From assembly GCA_038062255.1 (NCBI GenBank), contig JBBTXM010000030.1, forward strand, positions 1 to 24,193: DNA of 24,193 nucleotides. The letters are read 5' to 3'. The notes below the pieces were generated by a model. The model searched no databases. It saw nothing but the letters and a program-made list of their open reading frames with translations, and was not told the origin of the DNA. Below are positions 1 through 5,772 of the stretch, in pieces. The stretch comes from JBBTXM01 sp038062255. GTDB lineage: Bacteria; Patescibacteriota; Minisyncoccia; UBA11713; 2-01-FULL-45-33. A program made the translations under genes and the position numbers. Every line of letters starts with the position of its first letter. The stretch's first letter is position 1.

Positions 1-15
1 GGGCCGCACAAATAC

Positions 16-30
16 GGGCGAGCCTCGCCC
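16..30. repeat. GC-rich hairpin upstream of rnhB
   Basis: A perfect 6-bp inverted repeat, GGGCGA / TCGCCC with a GCC loop. A weaker outer pair, CAAAT (9-13) and ATTTG (35-39), surrounds it. No T-run follows, so it is not a convincing terminator. The first 35 bases are clearly richer in GC than the coding sequence that follows, which may reflect a contig edge. Confidence 0.35.
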
Positions 31-47
31 ATCGATTTGTAATATGA

Positions 48-599
48 GTAGATGAGGTTGGGCGGGGGCCGCTGGCTGGGCCCGTTACGGTTGCGGCAGT
101 AGTCAAGCCAAAAAGATTTATTTGGAAAAATTTTAAAGATTCCAAAAAATTAAGTCCAGAAAAACGTGAAGAATTTTTTTTGAAATTTAAAAAAATGCCA
201 TTTGCGGTTTCTTCTGTAAGCAATGTGTTGATAGACATGTTTGGGATATCGGCTGCGACTCGATTGGCTGTTGGGCGGTGTTTGAAAAAGCTTGCTATGG
301 ACTATGGACTAAGAACCATGGACTCTAAAATATTGTTGGACGGCAGTTTATATGCGCCAAAAACATACGAAAACCAAGAAACAATCATAAAGGGCGATGA
401 AAAAATTCCTATAATTGCAGTTGCTTCGATTATTGCGAAAGTAAAAAGAGACCGCGCCATGGTCCGTTTGCATAAAAAATTTCCGCAATACGGATTTGCT
501 GTCCACAAAGGTTACGGCACAAAATTTCACCAAAAAGCCATAAAAACCCACGGCCTTTGCTCAATCCACCGCAGGTCATTTTGTCGCAAGTTTTTATAA
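48..599 (+). CDS. rnhB: Ribonuclease HII, 5' end interrupted
   Basis: RNase HII cleaves the RNA strand of RNA-DNA hybrids and removes single ribonucleotides from DNA. The frame shows the DEVGRGPLAGPV motif with the first two acidic residues, KDSKKLSPEKR, LLDG with the third acidic residue, and ASIIAKVKRD with the fourth, followed by the HKGYGT region. All four expected catalytic carboxylates are therefore present. The open frame from 48 has no ATG, GTG or TTG before TTG 180, which would lose the first active-site motif. An in-frame TGA at 45-47 sits where the family normally has Gly (IG-V/I-DE). The in-frame codons before it read ...HRFVI, which also fits the family. ATG 44 is out of frame. 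The gene is either damaged, affected by a base error near a contig end, or recoded. A degenerate heptamer repeat lies at 296-323. Confidence 0.85.
   Translation, partial: VDEVGRGPLAGPVTVAAVVKPKRFIWKNFKDSKKLSPEKREEFFLKFKKMPFAVSSVSNVLIDMFGISAATRLAVGRCLKKLAMDYGLRTMDSKILLDGSLYAPKTYENQETIIKGDEKIPIIAVASIIAKVKRDRAMVRLHKKFPQYGFAVHKGYGTKFHQKAIKTHGLCSIHRRSFCRKFL
296..323 (+). repeat. Four-unit degenerate 7-bp tandem repeat inside rnhB
   Basis: There are four 7-bp units. Units 1 and 2 are TATGGAC, unit 3 is TAAGAAC and unit 4 is CATGGAC. It encodes the segment AMDYGLRTMD just before the conserved LLDG motif of RNase HII. A second array of the same unit length and number lies in mnmA at 10130-10157. Confidence 0.7.
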
Positions 600-638
600 T
601 CTCTAATTCGCGCGAATAGTTCCAGAAACAAATTTAAT

Positions 639-670
639 CCCCGTTCCTATATTTGGAACGGGGTATTTTT
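639..670 (+). terminator. Rho-independent terminator after rnhB
   Basis: A perfect 9-bp stem, CCCCGTTCC (639-647) and GGAACGGGG (655-663), has a 7-nt loop and is followed by TATTTTT. It lies between rnhB (plus) and a convergent minus-strand gene ending at 669. The T-run favours termination on the plus strand. Confidence 0.85.
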
Positions 671-989
671 AAATATTCAAACCTGTAAGTTGTTTCAGTA
701 ATTCTTTTCTTAATTTTTCATCATATTCTTTGGTGTTATGTTCGAGGCACCGTGTGGCGGCTTGGTTTGAGATTTCTTCAATTAGCTGGTCAAGCTCGGT
801 CGGCTGTTTAAACAAATGCGCCTTTGATTTATGAATTTTCATGGTTTTAAAATCTTTTGACATTGTCAAAAAAACAGATGTCGCGCGAATTGTAATACCA
901 TTCATAATAGCAACAAAACCTCCAAGCGGATGCAGCTGCCAATCCAAATTAGTGTCGCGGATTAAGGTAAGGGCGTATTCATCGGTCAT
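669..989 (-). CDS. Hypothetical protein, 106 aa
   Basis: I do not recognise this protein. It has no signal peptide and no membrane segment. The N-terminal half is mixed alpha/beta (MTDEYALTLIRDTNLDWQLH). The C-terminal half is charged and probably helical (ELDQLIEEISNQ, EKLRKELLKQL). The start is supported by an AGAGG Shine-Dalgarno at 995-999, 5 nt before the ATG, and by a plausible promoter at 1020-1050. The gene is monocistronic, between the rnhB terminator and a bidirectional-looking hairpin. The function is unknown. Confidence 0.65.
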   Translation of the reverse strand: MTDEYALTLIRDTNLDWQLHPLGGFVAIMNGITIRATSVFLTMSKDFKTMKIHKSKAHLFKQPTELDQLIEEISNQAATRCLEHNTKEYDEKLRKELLKQLTGLNI

Positions 990-1019
990 ATTTGCCTCTT
1001 GCGATTTGCCTCTAAACTA

Positions 1020-1050
1020 ATTATATCTCTCATATCGGCAAAAATTTCAA
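1020..1050 (-). promoter_or_regulatory. Promoter for the 106-aa gene
   Basis: On the minus strand, TTGAAA (1045-1050) and a consensus TATAAT (1020-1025) are separated by 19 bp, which is slightly long. The predicted start near 1013 leaves a leader of about 24 nt containing the AGAGG motif. The -35 abuts the terminator of the gene upstream. Confidence 0.5.
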
Positions 1051-1078
1051 GCCCCCTGGTTTTTTCCAGGGGGCTTTT
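1049..1078 (-). terminator. Strong hairpin terminator between two minus-strand genes
   Basis: A 9-bp perfect stem, GCCCCCTGG (1051-1059) and CCAGGGGGC (1066-1074), has a T6 (A6 on the minus strand) loop. It follows the minus-strand gene ending at 1108. The plus strand has TTTT directly after the stem and the minus strand has a looser TTGAAATTTTT, so it could stop transcription in both directions. Confidence 0.75.
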
Positions 1079-1107
1079 GTATGTTAGCAATTTGCGCGAA
1101 AAGTTCC

Positions 1108-1473
1108 TTACGGTGTGGCGAGGGTGGCTCGCGCGATTTTCTGCCAGTTTTCGAGAATCGGCAGGATTTCGTACTCAATAACGTCGCATATTGCGACCCA
1201 AAACTTATTTTCTTGGGCGGATGTTAGCTGGGAAATAGCTCGTTCGAAATTGTCGTTGAGTTCTTTGGTAGTTTCAAGGGTATCGCCGTACTTCCACCCC
1301 AAATCTTCTGAAAAAATCTGGGCAAAAATTCCTACGGTTTCGAGAAATTCCGCGAGTTTTTTGTAAGCCTTTTCGTCTTGGCGGTTTTCGAAATCTTTGA
1401 TTATTTCAGGAATCGATGCAATTACTTCGGCAAGTTGTTTGTCCAACTCCTCGAGTCTCATTTGTACGCTCAT
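1108..1473 (-). CDS. Hypothetical helical protein, 121 aa
   Basis: I do not recognise this protein. It is acidic and almost entirely predicted helix, with repeated heptad-like segments (LEELDKQLAEVIASIPEII, AYKKLAEFLETVGIFAQIF, ELNDNFERAISQL, EYEILPILENWQKI). This suggests a small soluble helical bundle. No catalytic motif is visible. The start is ATG 1473; a second in-frame ATG at 1461 is possible because no clear Shine-Dalgarno precedes either. It is divergent from rpmF, and the 115-bp spacer holds promoters for both directions. The strong hairpin at 1049-1078 ends the transcript. Confidence 0.6.
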   Translation of the reverse strand: MSVQMRLEELDKQLAEVIASIPEIIKDFENRQDEKAYKKLAEFLETVGIFAQIFSEDLGWKYGDTLETTKELNDNFERAISQLTSAQENKFWVAICDVIEYEILPILENWQKIARATLATP

Positions 1474-1496
1474 TTCAAGAATTCAGTCCACTTTCA

Positions 1497-1510
1497 ATTA
1501 TACATGTATA
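1497..1510. promoter_or_regulatory. Palindrome and -10-like element between the 121-aa gene and rpmF
   Basis: TATACATGTATA (1499-1510) is a perfect 12-bp palindrome. On the minus strand it merges into TATAAT (1497-1502), a possible -10 for the 121-aa gene with no good -35. It could be an operator or chance in AT-rich DNA. Confidence 0.35.
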
Positions 1511-1552
1511 CATGCGTATTATATTAATATCAAGCCTAAAATAGACCCAACT

Positions 1553-1580
1553 TTGCATTTTTGGGGGAATAGTCTATAAT
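1553..1580 (+). promoter_or_regulatory. rpmF promoter, leaderless geometry
   Basis: TTGCAT (1553-1558), a 16-bp spacer and a perfect TATAAT (1575-1580). The rpmF ATG begins at 1589, only 8 nt after the -10. Transcription would start at or within about 2 nt of the start codon, and no Shine-Dalgarno fits in between. Confidence 0.7.
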
Positions 1581-1588
1581 CAACAAAT

Positions 1589-1819
1589 ATGGTAGTTCGA
1601 ATGAGGCATACAAAAGGGCACACGAAAAACAGGCGGTCGCACCACGCGCTTCGCGCCCCTAAATTCGTAAAATGCTCAAAATGCGGGGCGGATTCTTTGC
1701 CGCACGTTGTTTGCCTTAACTGCGGATTTTACAAAGGCAGGGAAGTTGTTGATGTGCTTAAAAAACTGAACAAAAAAGAAAGAAAACAAAAAGAAAAAGA
1801 GTTAAAAGAGAATGCTTAA
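1589..1819 (+). CDS. rpmF: 50S ribosomal protein L32
   Basis: L32 is a zinc-ribbon protein of the large ribosomal subunit. The N-terminus has the NRRSHHAL signature (residues 12-19), followed by CSKC (about 30-33) and CLNC (about 43-46), which form a four-cysteine zinc site. The basic tail is typical. At 76 aa it is slightly long for the family, because of a Lys/Glu-rich C-terminus. ATG 1589 is chosen because it sits just behind a strong promoter and gives the MVVRMRHTK start seen in CPR L32. It is followed after 19 nt by nusB, so they are probably cotranscribed. Confidence 0.93.
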   Translation: MVVRMRHTKGHTKNRRSHHALRAPKFVKCSKCGADSLPHVVCLNCGFYKGREVVDVLKKLNKKERKQKEKELKENA

Positions 1820-1838
1820 CAATTTAAAGTTTTAAATA

Positions 1839-2726
1839 GTGGCAAATAGGCACCTTGCTAGATCATTGGCGATGCAAACCCTTTTTGAATGGGATTTCAA
1901 CAAAGGGAAAATTGATATTTTTGAAATTCTGGAGCGCAATCGAGTTGAATTCGCTCCGGGAATGGAGGACGATAACTTTGCCAAAAAAATATTAGACTTA
2001 ATCGTTGAGCATAAAGAGGAGATAGACGATATTATCCAAAAAGCCGCGCCCGATTGGCCTCTTCCGCAGATAGCCCCTGTGGATAGAAATGTTTTGCGTT
2101 TGGGGCTGGCGGAGCTTCTTTTTGGCGACCGCAAGCAGGTGCCTCCCAAAGTAGCTATCAACGAGGCCATAGAGCTTGCTAAAACTTTCGGGGGAGATTC
2201 TTCGGGCAAATTTGTTAACGGAGTTCTAGGAACCGTTTATAAAGAAATTGGCCAACCCGGCAAGGATGATTTCGGCAAAAAATTCGGCCCGGAAGATTTG
2301 GAGAAGCTTCCAAAGGAAGAGTTGGGCGGAGCTGTTGTGTATAGAAAGGAAGGCGGAAATATTTTGTTGGCTTTGGTGCACGATGTATTTGGATACTGGA
2401 CTCTTTCGAAGGGCCATTTGGAAAAAGGCGAAGACATAGAGTCGGGCACCAAACGAGAAATTGAGGAAGAGCTTGGGTTAAAAAAGCTTGAAATTGTAAA
2501 AAAAATAGGCGAGAACGAATATATTGCTTCCGATCCAGAAACAGGACCGACTCGCCGGCACGTCAGTTATTTTTTGATAGAATCCGCGGATAAGGAAATA
2601 AAACTTGAAAGTTCAGGAGGCTTGGACGATGCTAGGTGGTTTCCTGCCGACGAAGTTCCGGAGCTAAAAATTTACGATGATGTCCGCCCGCTTATAGAAA
2701 AAGGCGTAAAAGAAATTAATGTCTGA
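1839..2726 (+). CDS. nusB: NusB antitermination factor fused to a Nudix hydrolase domain
   Basis: Residues 1-137 are NusB: the ANRHLARSLAMQTLFEWDF start, the PVDRNVLRLGLAELLF core and the VAINEAIELAKTFGG..SGKFVNGVLG end. NusB binds boxA RNA and acts with NusE/S10 in rRNA antitermination. Residues 161-290 are a complete Nudix domain. The Nudix box at 192-214 fits GX5EX7REUXEEXGU fully, starting GHLEKGE and ending REIEEELGL, so the metal-binding glutamates are intact. Nudix enzymes hydrolyse nucleoside diphosphates linked to other groups; the substrate here cannot be told. NusB is normally about 130-160 aa, so the 295-aa length reflects the fusion. The start is GTG, chosen because MANRHLARS matches the NusB N-terminus. 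The stop overlaps the rnc start by 8 bp, which couples it to RNase III. Confidence 0.93.
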   Translation: MANRHLARSLAMQTLFEWDFNKGKIDIFEILERNRVEFAPGMEDDNFAKKILDLIVEHKEEIDDIIQKAAPDWPLPQIAPVDRNVLRLGLAELLFGDRKQVPPKVAINEAIELAKTFGGDSSGKFVNGVLGTVYKEIGQPGKDDFGKKFGPEDLEKLPKEELGGAVVYRKEGGNILLALVHDVFGYWTLSKGHLEKGEDIESGTKREIEEELGLKKLEIVKKIGENEYIASDPETGPTRRHVSYFLIESADKEIKLESSGGLDDARWFPADEVPELKIYDDVRPLIEKGVKEINV

Positions 2727-3502
2727 TTTATCAAAATTGGAAAAAATATTGGGAGTCGAATTTCGCAATAAAGATTTATTGCGCATTTCTCTTACGCACC
2801 GTTCTTATATCAATGAGAATCCNNNNNNNNNNNNNNNNNNNNNNNNNNNNNNNNNNNNNNNNNNNNNNNNNNNNNNNNNNNNNNNNNNNNNNNNNNNNNN
2901 NNNNNNNNNNNNNNNNNNNNNNTGGGGAAAATAACGAGCGCATGGAGTTTTTGGGGGACGCTGTGCTGGAGCTTGCGATAACTGAATATCTATATGAAAA
3001 ATTTCCCGAAAAGCCGGAGGGCGAGCTTACCAATCTCCGCGCCTCGCTTGTTAACGCGAATATTTTGGGCTCCGTTTCGGCGGAGATAGGTTTCAACGAT
3101 TTTTTGCTCCTTTCACGGGGCGAGGCGCGGGATATCGGCCGTGCTCGCCAGATAATTTTGGCGAACGCTTTTGAGGCGATAGTCGGAGCGATTTATTTGG
3201 ATTCCGGCTACGAATCGGCCAAGGGATTCATACTTAGAGTTTTAGAACCGAAAATTCCGGAAATTTTGGAAAAGAAATTATACAAAGACCACAAAAGCTT
3301 ATTCCAGGAAGAAGCCCAAGATAGGGAGGGAGTTACGCCGTCGTACGAAGTCATAAAAGAATGGGGGCCGGACCACGACAAGCATTTTATTGTGGGGGTT
3401 TATCTGGGCAAAGAACTTGTCGCTGAAGGCGAAGGGCATTCAAAGCAAGAAGCCCAGCAAAGCGCCGCGGAGCTTGCTTTAAAAATGAAAAACTGGAGGT
3501 GA
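2719..3502 (+). CDS. rnc: Ribonuclease III, interrupted by an assembly gap
   Basis: RNase III cleaves double-stranded RNA, including rRNA precursors. Before the gap are the first helices, ending LTHRSYINEN. After the gap comes the signature NERMEFLGDAVLEL, then ANAFEAIVGAIYLDSG with the second catalytic acidic residue. A C-terminal double-stranded RNA-binding domain follows (DHKSLFQEEAQ to KQEAQQSAAELALKMK). Positions 2823-2922 are N. The two halves are in different reading frames across the gap as drawn. Homologues have only a few residues between NEN and NERMEF, so the 100 Ns are almost certainly a placeholder. The start ATG overlaps the nusB stop by 8 bp. The TGA stop lies in the loop of the terminator. 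Confidence 0.93.
2823..2922. other. Assembly gap, 100 N
   Basis: Exactly 100 unknown bases sit inside rnc. The flanking coding frames do not match through 100 bases, and the RNase III family suggests that only some 15-30 bases are missing. This is a scaffold join, not a biological insertion. Confidence 0.97.
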
Positions 3503-3515
3503 CCCTCCAGTTTTT
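3488..3515. terminator. Bidirectional terminator between rnc and the ClpP-like gene
   Basis: The stem is CTGGAGG (3493-3499) and CCTCCAG (3504-3510), extended by A5/T5, with loop TGAC. The TGA of the loop is the rnc stop codon. A5 on one side and T5 on the other give a U-tract in both directions, which suits the convergent genes ending at 3502 and 3521. Confidence 0.85.
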
Positions 3516-3520
3516 AAACT

Positions 3521-4258
3521 TTATAATTTTACTATTATTTCATCGATCAAGTTCAATTTAAGAGCTTCATCCGGCGTCAATTCTTTGTCCTCTATTGACT
3601 CAAGTTTTTCCATAGAAAGGCCGGATCTGGTCAAGACAATTGCGTCTAATTCTTCTTGATCGCGAAATAATTTTTTTCTAAATTCAAGCAGGCTTTTTAT
3701 CGCGGTTCTAACATTTTCGTGGGCGTTATAGCCTTTAACTGAAACTGATCCAGAGCATTGTAATGTGTGTAAAAGCAGTTTTGAATTGGGAAACATTAGG
3801 CGTTTGTGGCAGCATTGCAACGCAATCGCTGCGGCAGAATAAGCCCTTCCAATGACAATTCCTGTAATTGGAGCTTCAGAGGATTTTATTGCGTTTGTAA
3901 GTATATTAAATCCGTCTAGTTCTCCCCCGATGCTGTCCACGAACATTTTTATTGGTTCATTGCCTTTGTGGTTGAGCCGCAAAATTTGAAAAAATACAAT
4001 TGCGCACTTTTTGTTATCTATTTTGCCATCCAGGAAAACTTCGCGGTTGTTGAATGATACAGCGTATTTTTTATTTTCTTTCCAGAATTTTACAAATATT
4101 AGGGAAATAATCGCTGTTAAAAAGTAAACAGCAAGCATTGTGGCATATCCCCAGCCGTTTATTTCCAATATTCTTGAAAAATATCCGACAAGTATGGCAG
4201 ATCCTCCAGAAATTCCGTAAATCCAAAACAACTCCGCGACCCAGTTATTTTTTTTCAT
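3521..4258 (-). CDS. Membrane-anchored ClpP-like serine protease
   Basis: From ATG 4258 the protein is 245 aa. Two hydrophobic segments (about 6-28 and 37-57) anchor it in the membrane. Residues 80-245 follow the ClpP/SppA-like crotonase fold. VDSIGGELDG is at 108-116, GRAYSAAA gives the nucleophile Ser141, PNSKLLLHT gives His164, and the IEDKELTPDEALKLNLIDEI segment places Asp224 where ClpP has its Asp. The triad therefore looks complete, so it may cleave membrane or surface proteins. Only one ClpP-like domain is present, unlike the longer SppA or NfeD-linked proteases. An in-frame start at 4291 exists, but ATG 4258 forms an ATGA overlap with the stop of the upstream Nudix-like gene. That implies translational coupling and a shared job. 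The substrate is unknown. Confidence 0.78.
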   Translation of the reverse strand: MKKNNWVAELFWIYGISGGSAILVGYFSRILEINGWGYATMLAVYFLTAIISLIFVKFWKENKKYAVSFNNREVFLDGKIDNKKCAIVFFQILRLNHKGNEPIKMFVDSIGGELDGFNILTNAIKSSEAPITGIVIGRAYSAAAIALQCCHKRLMFPNSKLLLHTLQCSGSVSVKGYNAHENVRTAIKSLLEFRKKLFRDQEELDAIVLTRSGLSMEKLESIEDKELTPDEALKLNLIDEIIVKL

Positions 4259-5169
4259 ATCTTTTTTACTCCCTGCGTTGCGCGCAGCCACGCATCCTCG
4301 TCGCTTAGGTCGAGAGTTGGAGTTGAATCGGCAAACTCCACAAATCCAAGTCTGTCATCGTGCTGAAATTCTTTTTCCAAATGCGCGAGCGGTTCTTTGT
4401 ATTCGTTTTTTCCTTCCTTAATCAGTTGGCGCAAAAGAATTTTTAGACCAAACGCGTGTTTTGGATAAAACCAATTTGCTCCTTCAACCTGCGAGTTCCT
4501 CGGATACAAAGATGTAATTGGTATAATTTCCGGCGCGCGTGTTTCTCCTTTGTGGTCCTCTGTGCTCAAGGTGCCATCGGCTTCCATAATATGGAAAAAA
4601 TAAACTTCGTACGTGTGCCCCTCTTCCTGATTCGGATTTCTCAAGGCTTCAATAGTTTTGTGGTTAAATTTTTCGTAAACTTTTCCTCCACCCTGTTTTT
4701 TGTTTTCTGCGTAAACCAGGCAAATTCTGCGGAACAGCGAAATTCTCTTTGGTTTTCCATCCGGATCCAAAATTGACTTTCCGTTGTGGTATTTGAGCTC
4801 GCGAACAATAATTAGTCCAGTTTCTTCAACGGCTTCCGAAGTTATTCTATAGTCAAAATAATCGTTCGGGTGGTTTTCAATTTCCCACTGCTCGATCATT
4901 CCGCCAAAAAGTCCGTAGGCGTCGGGCTTAGGGTCGATGTCTTCTTTTTGCCATCTTGGTTTTACCCAGTGCCATATATCGCCGGGAATTTTTAGTTTGC
5001 GCTGTTCTCGCAAGTCTTTTATTCTTTCATTGGTTATCCAGCTCGGGAGGTCTTTTTTATATTCATCAAGATAATTGCAAAGAGTTGTCTGGGTCTTTAT
5101 TCCCCAATTTAACACCAAACTCAAAGGTTGTTCCGGAGGCATATAAATTCCAAGCGTTGTTCCTGCCAT
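4255..5169 (-). CDS. Divergent Nudix-like protein, 304 aa
   Basis: Residues about 85-120 resemble a Nudix box that has been stretched. GLFGGMIE is followed by an acidic/aromatic insert and then ITSEAVEETGLII, which matches the E-x-x-E-E-x-G half with Ser in place of the usual Arg. The metal-binding glutamates appear kept, but the loop is longer than the classical GX5EX7 spacing. It may be a diverged hydrolase or a sensor that binds a nucleotide. No membrane segment is visible. ATG 5169 is preferred over 5232 because AAAGGAGA (5176-5183) lies 6 nt upstream and the promoter lies at 5204-5232, inside the longer frame. The stop overlaps the start of the ClpP-like gene (ATGA). Confidence 0.62.
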   Translation of the reverse strand: MAGTTLGIYMPPEQPLSLVLNWGIKTQTTLCNYLDEYKKDLPSWITNERIKDLREQRKLKIPGDIWHWVKPRWQKEDIDPKPDAYGLFGGMIEQWEIENHPNDYFDYRITSEAVEETGLIIVRELKYHNGKSILDPDGKPKRISLFRRICLVYAENKKQGGGKVYEKFNHKTIEALRNPNQEEGHTYEVYFFHIMEADGTLSTEDHKGETRAPEIIPITSLYPRNSQVEGANWFYPKHAFGLKILLRQLIKEGKNEYKEPLAHLEKEFQHDDRLGFVEFADSTPTLDLSDEDAWLRATQGVKKI

Positions 5170-5203
5170 TTCGATTCTCCTTTCTTTTTTCAAGTCTATA
5201 AAG

Positions 5204-5232
5204 ACTCTAGCATTTTTGCCATAAAATGTCAA
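5204..5232 (-). promoter_or_regulatory. Promoter of the Nudix-like/ClpP-like operon
   Basis: A consensus TTGACA (5227-5232, minus) is followed after exactly 17 bp by TAGAGT (5204-5209). Transcription would start near 5197, giving a leader of about 28 nt with a good Shine-Dalgarno. Confidence 0.8.
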
Positions 5233-5236
5233 ATTT

Positions 5237-5264
5237 AACCCCTCCGACCGCGGTCGGAGGGGTT
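5237..5264 (-). terminator. Perfect 28-bp palindrome terminator after the lysozyme-like gene
   Basis: A GC-rich perfect inverted repeat, with half-site AACCCCTCCGACCG centred at 5250/5251, begins immediately after the stop codon of the minus-strand gene at 5265. On the minus strand it is followed by TTAAATTT rather than a strong T-run. It also separates that gene from the promoter at 5204-5232. Confidence 0.75.
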
Positions 5265-5678
5265 TTACGGCAAAATTCTTTTTTGCGCTTTTTTAGAAAG
5301 TTTTAGGAACCATTTATCGACGCTTTGGTACCATCTCCAATAATGGCCTCGCTTTAGCATTGTAAGTCCGCATTTTATATTATCTTCCTGGTTAAAAACA
5401 TTTCCTTGGCATTGCTCTTCAAAAGTGCTCCGCACAATTTGCATTGGGCCTATGCCGTATCTGCATCCTTCGGTATTGCATATGTTTCTAAAATCGCTTT
5501 CGGCATTTGTGATTGCGTGCCCAATTTCTTTAATCTCGCCGTCAAAAGATTTCGATAACCTATCAAACGTTTCCGTCACTGTTTCAATATTCTTAACTTC
5601 AAGCTCTTGTTTGTCGTGATTGCTTATCGGCGTGACTGCGATTACCATTATGCACGCTGCAGCCAAACATTTTCTCAT
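5265..5678 (-). CDS. Secreted lysozyme/lytic-transglycosylase-like protein
   Basis: A 137-aa protein with an N-terminal signal peptide (MRKCLAAACIMVIAVTPIS, cleavage near residue 19). The rest resembles a small SLT/goose-lysozyme fold. The proposed catalytic Glu60 is in NAESDF, GIGPMQIVRSTF is at 75-86, and DNIKCGLTMLKRG corresponds to the conserved helix after the substrate groove. Four cysteines in the mature part (67, 72, 90, 103) could form two disulfides, consistent with export. It would cut peptidoglycan in the cell's own wall or in a neighbour's. The start is fixed by AGGAG (5686-5690), 7 nt before the ATG. It is monocistronic with its own near-consensus promoter. Confidence 0.75.
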   Translation of the reverse strand: MRKCLAAACIMVIAVTPISNHDKQELEVKNIETVTETFDRLSKSFDGEIKEIGHAITNAESDFRNICNTEGCRYGIGPMQIVRSTFEEQCQGNVFNQEDNIKCGLTMLKRGHYWRWYQSVDKWFLKLSKKAQKRILP

Positions 5679-5708
5679 TTGATTGCTCCTAAAAGAAAGT
5701 CTGCCTAT

Positions 5709-5736
5709 ATTATATTCATTTTCGATAAATTGTCAA
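5709..5736 (-). promoter_or_regulatory. Promoter of the lysozyme-like gene
   Basis: A consensus TTGACA (5731-5736, minus), a 16-bp spacer and a consensus TATAAT (5709-5714). The predicted leader of about 24 nt carries the AGGAG Shine-Dalgarno. Confidence 0.82.
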
Positions 5737-5757
5737 TACTTCTTGCTTTATTTTTTT

Positions 5758-5766
5758 TGATATAAT
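5758..5766 (+). promoter_or_regulatory. Extended -10 promoter of smc, leaderless geometry
   Basis: TGATATAAT is an extended -10 (TGn-TATAAT) with no usable -35 at normal spacing. The -10 ends at 5766 and the smc ATG starts at 5773, a 6-nt gap, so the first transcribed base would be the A of ATG or close to it. Confidence 0.7.
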
Positions 5767-5772
5767 TCTAAA

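Noticed and set aside
45..47. General UGA=glycine recoding (genetic code 25)
   Set aside because: Several unrelated genes end properly at TGA, and no other conserved gene in the window has an internal TGA.
5237..5264. The 28-bp perfect palindrome as an operator
   Set aside because: Its place directly after a stop codon fits a terminator stem better, and the promoter of the next gene is intact beside it.
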